From Betaproteobacteria bacterium (GTDB lineage Bacteria > Pseudomonadota > Gammaproteobacteria > Burkholderiales > SG8-39), in assembly GCA_009693345.1 (NCBI GenBank), contig SHXL01000050.1:1-15127 (forward strand): DNA of 15,127 nucleotides, given 5' to 3'. Position numbers and translations under genes: made by a program. The notes beneath the pieces were generated by a model. The model was not told where the DNA came from, searched no databases, and was given only the letters and a program-made list of their open reading frames with translations. Shown here one piece after another: positions 8,793 through 14,642 of this stretch (positions are counted from its first letter, which is position 1; each line of letters starts with the position of its first letter).

Positions 8793-9203
8793 ATGAAAAA
8801 TTGTTTTGCCGTAAGCCACAAGGCAGGCTCGAAATTCGCGCGGCGCGGACTGCGCGCCTACTTCGAGTATCGCGACCTAGGCATCAGGCGCGCGACGCGC
8901 GGCAAGGTGGTGGCGCACGTCATCCGGGCTCGGCCCGGCAAAACGCCGCACGGCCAGTGGCACCGGCACGATTGCCGGTTGCAATTCGTCTACGTGCTCA
9001 GGGGCAGCGCGGTGTTCGAGTACGAGGGCATCGGCAAGGTGAAGATGAAGGCGGGCAGCTGCTTTTACCAGCCGCCCGGGATCCGGCACCGCGAACTCAG
9101 CCACTCGAAGGACCTCGAGCTTCTCGAAATCGTCACGCCCGCGAATTTCAAGACGGTTTCTACGGAGAAACCCGCAACCAGAAGGTCACGGGCCCGTCGT
9201 TGA
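8793..9203 (+). CDS. Small cupin-domain protein
   Basis: This 136-residue single-domain cupin has motif 1 as HRHDCRLQFVYVLRG (His57 and His59 as metal ligands) and motif 2 as GSCFYQPPGIRH. The usual motif-1 glutamate position is Gln64 in my alignment, so the metal site, if present, is not standard. I chose the ATG at 8793 (MKNCFAVSHKAG) because GAGGAGA at 8781-8787 sits at good spacing before it; an upstream in-frame ATG at 8736 lies within the aminotransferase gene. No enzymatic function can be assigned; small cupins of this kind bind or isomerise small molecules or act as accessory domains. The gene follows the aminotransferase closely. Its last 15 codons (basic tail ATRRSRARR) overlap the antisense 3' end of dtd by 44 bases. 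Confidence 0.8.
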   Translation: MKNCFAVSHKAGSKFARRGLRAYFEYRDLGIRRATRGKVVAHVIRARPGKTPHGQWHRHDCRLQFVYVLRGSAVFEYEGIGKVKMKAGSCFYQPPGIRHRELSHSKDLELLEIVTPANFKTVSTEKPATRRSRARR

Positions 9204-9603
9204 CGAGGCTGACCCGCATGTCGGCACCGAAGCTCCCGGTTCTTACGTGCAGATGCTTTTGACTTGAAAGCAGAACAAAACGTTCGAACAAACGCCTCGC
9301 CTCGTCGGGCGAGGCTGCCGTGGAAAAACCCGCGCGTGTGCCGCTGTTCGTATCGGCCGCCAATGTGAACTGCGGCACCGCCAGCAGTTCTCCCTTGATG
9401 TCGAGCAGCGAAAGATTCATCTTCCCGGCTTCGTCCGGGAAGATGCGGTAGCCGAGCACCCTTTCCACGAGCCGTTCGGCCTGCGCCTCCGCATCGCCGC
9501 GCTCGACGCCGATCAGCGCAAGGATGCCGCGCCCGATTTCCCCGATGACGTTTCCATCAACTGCGACGCGCGCCTCGGCGACGCGTTGGATGAGCGCTAT
9601 CAC
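9160..9603 (-). CDS. dtd: D-aminoacyl-tRNA deacylase
   Basis: This proofreading enzyme hydrolyses D-aminoacyl-tRNA (and Gly-tRNA-Ala) in the cytoplasm. The 147 residues align end to end with E. coli Dtd (145): MIALIQRVAEA at the start, ERVLGYRIFPDEAGKMNLS, the cross-subunit motif QFTLAADT and the C-terminal NDGPVTFW. The residue before QFTL is Pro rather than the Ser of the E. coli SQFTL motif; from memory this variant is common in betaproteobacteria. The start is GTG, with AAAAGGA 10 bases upstream. It lies 15 bases after the ydcH stop, so the two are probably one transcript. An AT-rich codon patch encodes residues FVLLSSQKHL near 9255-9292. Its 3' end overlaps the convergent cupin gene. Confidence 0.96.
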   Translation of the reverse strand: MIALIQRVAEARVAVDGNVIGEIGRGILALIGVERGDAEAQAERLVERVLGYRIFPDEAGKMNLSLLDIKGELLAVPQFTLAADTNSGTRAGFSTAASPDEARRLFERFVLLSSQKHLHVRTGSFGADMRVSLVNDGPVTFWLRVSP

Positions 9604-9618
9604 GCGAGCGTGATCCTT

Positions 9619-9840
9619 TTAAGCAGGGATGTCAGGAACCAGAAGAATTTTTAGCCGGGAGATGGAATCCTTGAGGACGAGCTTGCGCTTCTTGAAGCGC
9701 CGCAGCTGCAGCTGGTCCTGGTTGGGGTGCTCCGACAACCGGGCGATCACGTCGTCCAGGTCCTGGTGCTCGATCTCGAGGGCGGCGATGCGCCCCTCGA
9801 TCTGCAGCCGTTCCTCGTCGGTCAGCGACTGGCTTGTCAA
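9619..9840 (-). CDS. YdcH family protein (DUF465)
   Basis: This 73-residue, highly charged, entirely helical protein has the DUF465 pattern: a helix with LEIEHQDLDDVIARL, the turn HPNQDQLQLRRFKKRK, then LVLKDSISRLK and the terminal PDIPA. Members form small coiled-coil hairpins; their function is unknown. The start is a TTG codon at 9840, decided by a perfect GAGGAGG ribosome binding site 7 bases upstream (complement of 9848-9854). It is the first gene of a probable ydcH-dtd transcript and is divergent from the HD-domain gene. Confidence 0.85.
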   Translation of the reverse strand: MTSQSLTDEERLQIEGRIAALEIEHQDLDDVIARLSEHPNQDQLQLRRFKKRKLVLKDSISRLKILLVPDIPA

Positions 9841-9847
9841 TGTTCTG

Positions 9848-9854
9848 CCTCCTC
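9848..9854 (-). promoter_or_regulatory. Ribosome binding site fixing the TTG start of the ydcH-family gene
   Basis: On the minus strand GAGGAGG is followed by a 7-base spacer and TTG. No ATG or GTG in frame lies nearby, so this site decides the start of the small gene downstream. Confidence 0.75.
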
Positions 9855-9927
9855 AGCCCTGCCCCGCCGCGAGAAATACTTCCGCTTTCTGCACATTTAT
9901 CGCAATTCTTTCCACCCACTCGCATCC

Positions 9928-9933
9928 TATAAT
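9928..9933 (+). promoter_or_regulatory. Probable -10 element (TATAAT) for the HD-domain gene
   Basis: A perfect TATAAT lies in a locally AT-richer part of the 120-base gap between divergent ydcH and the HD gene, 27 bases before its ATG. The matching -35 region (around 9904-9911, with ATTCTTT) is poor, so this would be a weak or activator-dependent sigma-70 promoter. The leader would be about 20 bases with GAGAAGGG as ribosome binding site. Confidence 0.5.
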
Positions 9934-9960
9934 ACTTGCTCGGGAGAAGGGAACGGCGCC

Positions 9961-10942
9961 ATGCGTCGCGGCGATCATGACGTCACCAATACGATTCGAA
10001 CGACCGACCTCCAGCAGGTGGCGGGCGAGGCGCTGCGCGTGTATCGCGGCCTGTATGATGGAACGCCCTCGGACGCGATCGAGCGCGCATTCGAAGACCT
10101 GGGACGGCTCTACGCCGGCGAACATCCCGATTACCAGCCCTGCGACACCGAATATCACGACAATCCAGCACGTGCTCGACGTTACCCTCGCCATGATGCG
10201 GCTGATGGACGGCTACGAGCGCAGCCGTGAACTGACGCGCTCGCGCGTTGGCGACTCGCCTCCCATGCCCGCGGCCTGCTTTTCGCTCGGCGTCGTTATC
10301 GCGCTGTACCACGATTTCGGCTACCTGCGCCGGCGCGGCGACAGGCGCCACCGCTATGGCGCGGAGTACACCCTCACGCACGTGACGCGCGGCGCCAGAC
10401 ACCTGCACCATTACCTGCCGCGAATCGGACTCAAGCGCTACGCGAACGCCGGCGCGACCCTGGTGCACTACACGGGCTACGAACGGCGCGCGGAAACCAT
10501 TCCGCTGAACAACACGCTGCTGCGCCGCGTCGGCCACATGCTGGGCACCGCGGACATCATCGCGCAGATGTCCGACCGCTGTTACCTCGAAAAATGCCGC
10601 GACCGGCTCTATCCCGAGTTCGTGCTGGGCGGCCTGACGACAAAGAAGATCGCGGGCGGCCGCACCCAGATCCTGTTCAACTCGGGCGACGACCTGGTGC
10701 GCAAGACACCCGGCTTCTACATAAATGCGGCCAAGCGGCTCGACGTGCAGCTTGCGCGTGCCTACGAGTACGCGGAACGCCACTTCAGCGGGCAGAACCT
10801 GTACCTGGAGGAAATGCAGAAGAACGTGCGCTACGCGCGGGTTGTGGGCGAAGCGCCCAATACCGACATGCTTCGCCGCACGCCGCCCTCGACGCTGAAC
10901 CAGGGGGTCGAGCCCTATCCGAAAGACCTGGTGATTCGCTAG
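9961..10942 (+). CDS. HD-domain phosphohydrolase, interrupted by an apparent 1-base insertion
   Basis: Two overlapping frames together give one protein of about 326 residues. From the ATG at 9961 the first frame reads to PDYQPCDTEYHD (ends 10161); the protein then continues in the next frame as IQHVLDVTLAMMRLMDGYE from 10163 to the stop at 10942. Dropping one A at 10162/10163 restores the frame exactly within the motif YHDxQHxxDV. The metal ligands of the HD superfamily are visible in corrected numbering: His70, His117-Asp118 in LYHDFGYL, His169 in LVHYTGYE, and Asp198 in GTADIIAQMSDRCY. The pattern is close to cyclic-nucleotide-phosphodiesterase-like HD proteins, but the substrate is unknown. 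GAGAAGGGAA precedes the start. Either a sequencing error or a real frameshift mutation explains the break; if real, the product is inactive. Confidence 0.75.
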
Positions 10943-10947
10943 CGTGT

Positions 10948-11004
10948 ACGTCATTCCCGCGCAAGCGGGAATCCACATGGGTCCCCGCTTTCGCGGGGAC
11001 GACG
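10948..11004. repeat. REP-like double hairpin (dispersed inverted repeat)
   Basis: Two 8-bp perfect stems lie side by side: ATTCCCGC / GCGGGAAT around loop GCAA (10953-10972) and GTCCCCGC / GCGGGGAC around loop TTTC (10981-11000). Outer arms ACGTC (10948-10952) and GACGT (11000-11004) pair as well, so the whole element is an imperfect inverted repeat. Its translation in one frame (PRKREST...AFAGTT) is the hallmark of a repeat family scattered through many proteobacterial genomes. It lies exactly between the stops of two convergent genes and may act as a bidirectional terminator or mRNA stabiliser. No transposase is present. Confidence 0.8.
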
Positions 11005-11016
11005 TTCATGGCGCGA

Positions 11017-12015
11017 CTAGTAGCTCGGCCTAGCGCGGAAGTAATCCATGCGGTCGATCGAGCGCAGCGTCACTTCCTTCACCTGCACGCCCTGCAGCAC
11101 GCGCAAGGGCACATCCACCCCCGCCGCGCCCAGCGCCCAGACCTTGCGGTAGAACTCGGCCAGCGAGGAAACCTCGTCGCTGCCGACGCCGATCAGGATG
11201 TCGCCGCCCTTCAGGCCCGCCTTGTCCGCCGGCCCCTCGGGCGACACGCGCGTCACGAACAGGCGCCCGCGCATTTCCTCGGCGTTGACGCCCATCCAGG
11301 GACGCACGGGACCTGGCGCCTTGCCGCGCGCAATCAGGTCTTCGAGGATGGATTGCAGCAGCTCCGCCGGCACGAACATGTTGCCGGGCGACTGCACGCC
11401 GCTGCCCGACGCGTCGGTCACGATCAGCGAGCCGAGACCGAGCAGTTCGCCCTTTGCGCTGATGAGGGATGCGCCCGACCAGTTCATCACCGCCGGATAG
11501 GTGAAGATCGCCGTATCGAGCATGTATTCCCAGCTGCCGGAAAACGGGCGGCGCGACACCACATGCACCAGGTTGACGCCATCGGCGCCGTAGCCCGCGA
11601 CCAGCGCCGGCTCGCGCTCCGCGGCCGCGTTCGACTTGCCGATCGGCAGCGGCTTGCCGGCGAGCGGCGCGAGCAGCTTGAGCAGGCCGAAGCCGCTCGC
11701 GTGGTCGTAGGCGGCGAGCGACGCCGGCACCGATTTGCCGTCGGCTCCGGTGACTTCGATCGACTCGGATTCGATCACCAGGTAACCGATGGTGGCGACA
11801 AAACCGTCGCGCACCAGCACGCCGGAGCCCTCGCGCTGCGGGCCAAGGGTCGCGGCACTGCGCGCATTGGGCAGAATCCTGGTGCGCACGCGGACCACCG
11901 AGGAAAAGGTTTCCTCGACATTGACCTCCTCTGCGATTTTGCCCTTGTCCTGCGCCTGCGCGGCGCCCGTCAACGCGCAAAAAACACCAACAAACAGGAA
12001 TGCGCCGGTTCTCAT
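11017..12015 (-). CDS. HtrA-like secreted protein with trypsin-fold and PDZ domain, catalytic triad incomplete
   Basis: This 332-residue protein begins with a signal peptide (cleavage likely after AQA, residue 21), so it acts in the periplasm. A trypsin-like domain (about 35-225) is recognisable from GSGVLVRDGFVATIGYLV, PFSGSWEYMLD and GNMFVPAELLQ, followed by a PDZ domain (about 235-325) with MGVNAEE, VSPEGPADKAGLKGGDIL and VTLRSIDRM. Aligned with DegP-type proteases, the catalytic His falls on Leu79, the Asp on Gly108, and the Ser motif GNSGGP reads NWSGAS, with a Ser (180) still present. Proteolysis by the classical mechanism is therefore unlikely; a binding or chaperone role is inferred. 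From memory, relatives with the same TIGYL motif exist, so this is a family trait. Its ATG overlaps the stop of the upstream DUF1499 gene as ATGA. Confidence 0.82.
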   Translation of the reverse strand: MRTGAFLFVGVFCALTGAAQAQDKGKIAEEVNVEETFSSVVRVRTRILPNARSAATLGPQREGSGVLVRDGFVATIGYLVIESESIEVTGADGKSVPASLAAYDHASGFGLLKLLAPLAGKPLPIGKSNAAAEREPALVAGYGADGVNLVHVVSRRPFSGSWEYMLDTAIFTYPAVMNWSGASLISAKGELLGLGSLIVTDASGSGVQSPGNMFVPAELLQSILEDLIARGKAPGPVRPWMGVNAEEMRGRLFVTRVSPEGPADKAGLKGGDILIGVGSDEVSSLAEFYRKVWALGAAGVDVPLRVLQGVQVKEVTLRSIDRMDYFRARPSY

Positions 12016-12509
12016 GACGGTCTCCCTTCGATGCGCGCGCGGATCGCCTCGACGCGCGCGCGGTTGACGCCGAAATCGCGCCGGCCCAGGCGCGAGGCCG
12101 AGCGCACGTGGAGCAGGCCCGCGCTTTCGTCGAAGAGAAATTCCACGTCGTCCACGAATCGCATGATCTGCGTGCGGAATTCGGCATACAGGTAGCCGCC
12201 TTCGTGCCGGATGACGCGGGCGCCCTGCATGCCCTCCACCGCCTTGCGTGCCGCGGCCATCGCTTCGGCCGCAGCGCCCTTGAACGGAATCGGCGCGAAG
12301 TAGTGTTCGGCGTCCGATGGGGCAGCCTGGCTGGAAACGCAGTTCGGCGTCGCCTTCGGCGGCGCGAGCCTGCCTTCCTTCACGCCGAGATTGTCGGGAC
12401 GTTTCCAGGAAAACACGGTGTCTCCGTCAGCGGTGGCAACATGGAGCGCGAGTCCCGCAACGGCACCCAGAACCAGCAACGCAACCGCAAGCAGCGCGCG
12501 TTTCACCAT
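12012..12509 (-). CDS. DUF1499 domain protein, membrane or lipid-exposed
   Basis: The protein has 165 residues. An N-terminal hydrophobic segment (about 4-28) is a signal anchor or signal peptide. The DUF1499 domain follows, with ATPNCVSSQA, AEHYFAPIPF, GGYLYAEFRTQIMRFVDDVEF and LHVRSASRLGRRDFGVNRARVE. The function of the domain is not established. The ATG at 12509 is immediately followed by an in-frame GTG; the ribosome-binding-like AGGA lies only one base before the ATG and four before the GTG, so the exact start is uncertain. It forms an operon with the HtrA-like gene through a 4-base ATGA overlap, suggesting a shared periplasmic or envelope role. Confidence 0.85.
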   Translation of the reverse strand: MVKRALLAVALLVLGAVAGLALHVATADGDTVFSWKRPDNLGVKEGRLAPPKATPNCVSSQAAPSDAEHYFAPIPFKGAAAEAMAAARKAVEGMQGARVIRHEGGYLYAEFRTQIMRFVDDVEFLFDESAGLLHVRSASRLGRRDFGVNRARVEAIRARIEGRPS

Positions 12510-12514
12510 GTCCT

Positions 12515-12532
12515 GCGGATGTTACCATCCGC
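12515..12532. promoter_or_regulatory. Perfect 7-bp palindrome in a divergent intergenic region
   Basis: GCGGATG and CATCCGC flank a TTAC centre between the divergent starts of the DUF1499 gene (12509) and the unknown 122-residue gene (12567). A dyad in this 57-base gap could be an operator or a 5' leader hairpin. It is too close to the DUF1499 start to be a terminator of it. No regulator can be named. Confidence 0.35.
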
Positions 12533-12566
12533 ACGCATTCACGCATTCTCTCGACAGGGGGGCTTC

Positions 12567-12935
12567 ATGCTGCAAATCTCCGCACTCCAGCTTGCCGAAC
12601 TGCTCGCCGGCATCGGCCGCGCCCAGGCCGCGATGGTCCAGGGACTCGAAAGCGAATTGGCCGGCGTGCGCAGCGGCCGGATCATTCCCGCCGTACAGAA
12701 CGTGGCGCACCTGCGCGATCACCCCGAGCCCACGCTGGTCGACCTGCCGGTACGAGTGTTCCTCGCGAGCATGGGGCGCGTGGGGCCCGGCCCTGCGACG
12801 ATAGCGCGCGACCTGGAGCGACTGATCAGCGGCACGGTCGTCGCGCCTTCGACCAGGGAAGAGGCTGCAGCGCTTTCCGCGGCCGCACCCGCACCCGCTG
12901 GCGGTGATACGTTGGATTTCAGTAAACCCGCTTAG
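12567..12935 (+). CDS. Hypothetical protein, 122 residues
   Basis: I do not recognise this protein. It is mainly helical, soluble and without signal peptide or membrane segment. The N-terminal half reads ISALQLAELLAGIGRAQAAM, the centre has VAHLRDHPEPTLVDLPVRVF, and the last 35 residues are an Ala/Pro-rich low-complexity tail ending in DFSKPA. AGGGGGG at 12556-12562 gives good support for the ATG at 12567; an in-frame extension upstream is antisense to the DUF1499 gene and is rejected. Codon use and GC are like its neighbours, supporting a real gene. Its TAG stop overlaps the TAA stop of the convergent crotonase gene in the four bases TTAG. Confidence 0.65.
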   Translation: MLQISALQLAELLAGIGRAQAAMVQGLESELAGVRSGRIIPAVQNVAHLRDHPEPTLVDLPVRVFLASMGRVGPGPATIARDLERLISGTVVAPSTREEAAALSAAAPAPAGGDTLDFSKPA

Positions 12936-13741
12936 AAATCGTCCGGCGGGGGCGGGAAGGAAGGCTTTCTTTTTTCCCGCAGCGAGGCAACACCTTCCTT
13001 CGCCTCCGGGCCGGTGAAACCGAGAATCTCGAGCGCAAGAGAAGCGTCGAAACTCGGACCCGCCATCCGAAGCCAGTTATTCAGGCTGTACTTGGTCCAG
13101 CGCAGCGCGGTCTGCGCGCCCGAAGCGAGTTTCCGCGCAACCTCCAGCGCCTTCGCCTGCAATTCGGCCTCTTCGCAGCACAGCGACACCAGTCCGATTC
13201 TTTCCGCTTCCTCGCCCGAGACCTGCTCGCACAAGAGCAGGTAGTACTTCGCCTTCGCCATGCCGCACAGCAGCGGCCAGACGATCGCCGCGTGGTCACC
13301 CGCGGCGACGCCAAGGCGCGTGTGGCCGTCGATGATGCGCGCGTTCTTCGCCGCGATGGACACATCCGCAAGCAGTCCCGCCACCAGGCCGGCGCCCACC
13401 GCCGGGCCATGCATCGCGGACACAACCATTTTGGAACAATTGATGAGGTTGTAGACGAGGTCCCGCGCCTCGCGCCAGACGCGCGCGCGCGCCTCGAAGT
13501 CCTGCGTGATTTTTTCCACCATCGCCAGGTCGCCGCCGGCGGAGAATCCCTTGCCCGCGCCGCGCAGGATCGCGACGCGCGTCTCCGGGTCGCGGTCGAT
13601 GTCGAGCCAGATCTCCGCCAGTTCCTTGTGCAGGCCCTCGGTCGCGGTGGAGAGCTTACCGCCCTCCTCGCCCATCACCAGTTCGAGGATGCCGGGCTCG
13701 AGCCGGCGGACTTTCAGGTCCTTATATCTAGTATAGTCCAT
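12932..13741 (-). CDS. Enoyl-CoA hydratase/isomerase (crotonase) family protein
   Basis: This 269-residue crotonase-fold protein has the oxyanion-hole segments FSAGGDLAM (about 66-74) and MHGPAVGAGLVAG (110-122), so it very likely binds an acyl-CoA. The two glutamates of classical enoyl-CoA hydratase are not where expected: in my alignment they fall on Val120 and His140. Asp149 in GVAAGDHAAI is a candidate acid in the later loop, as in some isomerases. The reaction therefore cannot be assigned; hydration by the standard mechanism is doubtful. The C-terminus ends in a Pro-rich tail, FPPPPDDF. The start ATG is head-to-head with the hydrolase gene. On the minus strand TAGAAT lies 6 bases before the ATG, which would fit a leaderless transcript. 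Confidence 0.88.
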   Translation of the reverse strand: MDYTRYKDLKVRRLEPGILELVMGEEGGKLSTATEGLHKELAEIWLDIDRDPETRVAILRGAGKGFSAGGDLAMVEKITQDFEARARVWREARDLVYNLINCSKMVVSAMHGPAVGAGLVAGLLADVSIAAKNARIIDGHTRLGVAAGDHAAIVWPLLCGMAKAKYYLLLCEQVSGEEAERIGLVSLCCEEAELQAKALEVARKLASGAQTALRWTKYSLNNWLRMAGPSFDASLALEILGFTGPEAKEGVASLREKRKPSFPPPPDDF

Positions 13742-13763
13742 GCGCCCATTCTACAATCGGCGT
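13732..13763 (+). promoter_or_regulatory. Candidate promoter/leader of the dehalogenase-like gene
   Basis: TATAGT at 13732-13737 resembles a -10 element and lies just inside the 5' end of the opposite crotonase gene; a transcript would begin near 13744, about 20 bases before ATG 13764. No good -35 box or Shine-Dalgarno sequence is visible. An upstream in-frame ATG at 13740 would overlap the crotonase start codon by two bases. Confidence 0.3.
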
Positions 13764-14642
13764 ATGCGCACTGCCGACGAGCGATTCTCGAATTTGCCAG
13801 GATTTCCCTGGGTGCCGAACTACCTCGAATGGCAGGGCTATCGCGTCCACTATCTGGATGTGAAACCCGGCGCCGGCGCCTGTTCCCGGACCCTGCTTTG
13901 CCTGCACGGCGAGCCGACCTGGAGCTATCTCTACCGCAAGATGATCCCGCCGTTCGTTGCGGCGGGCTACCGCGTGATCGCGCCGGATTTCATCGGCTTC
14001 GGCCGCTCGGACAAGCCGAAAGAGGAAGGTTTCTACTCGTTCGAGATGCATAGAAACTTTCTTCTGCACGTGATCGAAGAACTGGATTTAAAAAATATCT
14101 CGCTGGCCGTCCAGGATTGGGGCGGGCTGCTCGGCCTCACCGTGCCGATGGAGATGCCGGCACGCTTCGAGCGCCTGCTCGTCATGAACACTGCGCTCGG
14201 CACCGGCGACGTCGCCTTGAGCGATGGCTTCGTCGCCTGGCGCGCCTATGTCAACAAGAACCCGGCCATCGACTGCGGCAAGCTGCTCGCGCGCGCCTGC
14301 CCGCAGTTGAGCGCGGCCGAGGCCGCGGCCTACGAAGCACCCTATCCGGACACTGCATCGAAGGCGGGCGTGCGGCGCTTTCCGAACCTGGTGCCCGACA
14401 CACCCGATGCGCCCGGCGCCGCGATTTCGCGCCGCGCGCGCGACTGGTGGCAGAACGCCTGGCGGGGCGAGACATTCATGGCGATCGGCGCGAAGGATCC
14501 GGTCCTCGGCCCGCCGGTGATGCAGGCACTCAGGAAAATCATCCGCAACTGTCCCGAGCCCTTTATTCACTCCGAGGGCGGGCATTTCCTGCAGGAATGG
14601 GGCGAGGACGTCGCCCGGGAGGCATTGAAGCAATGGAAGTAA
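13764..14642 (+). CDS. Haloalkane dehalogenase, DhlA-like (alpha/beta hydrolase, HLD-I type)
   Basis: The predicted reaction is hydrolysis of a carbon-halogen bond by an alpha/beta hydrolase (292 residues; DhlA has 310). All catalytic elements known for Xanthobacter DhlA are in place: Glu50 in CLHGEPTWSYLYRKM, nucleophile Asp118 and halide-binding Trp119 in VQDWGGLLG, the second halide-binding Trp159 in DGFVAWRAY, acid Asp245 in MAIGAKDPVLG and base His274 in EGGHFLQEWGE. Similarity runs along the whole protein, including the cap domain (AYEAPYPDTASKAGVRRFPN). Relative to DhlA about a dozen residues are missing just before the second Trp. The start at 13764 gives the family N-terminus RTADERFSNLPGFPW; the ATG at 13740 would add 8 residues. 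The next gene overlaps its end by 10 bases. The true substrate is unknown. Confidence 0.85.
   Translation: MRTADERFSNLPGFPWVPNYLEWQGYRVHYLDVKPGAGACSRTLLCLHGEPTWSYLYRKMIPPFVAAGYRVIAPDFIGFGRSDKPKEEGFYSFEMHRNFLLHVIEELDLKNISLAVQDWGGLLGLTVPMEMPARFERLLVMNTALGTGDVALSDGFVAWRAYVNKNPAIDCGKLLARACPQLSAAEAAAYEAPYPDTASKAGVRRFPNLVPDTPDAPGAAISRRARDWWQNAWRGETFMAIGAKDPVLGPPVMQALRKIIRNCPEPFIHSEGGHFLQEWGEDVAREALKQWK

Noticed and set aside
9370..9400. Pro in place of Ser in the Dtd QFTL motif as a sign of lost activity
   Set aside because: The rest of the enzyme is fully conserved, and I recall this Pro variant in other betaproteobacterial Dtd proteins, so it is probably a normal lineage feature.
9629..10160. 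Upstream part of the long plus-strand frame leading into the HD-domain protein
   Set aside because: It is antisense to ydcH and then the wrong frame of the HD gene; the correct N-terminus lies in the adjacent frame from 9961.
10594..12195. Long plus-strand frame (533 codons) after the HD gene
   Set aside because: It crosses the REP-like repeat, which gives the peptide PRKREST...AFAGTT, and then runs antisense to the HtrA-like gene.
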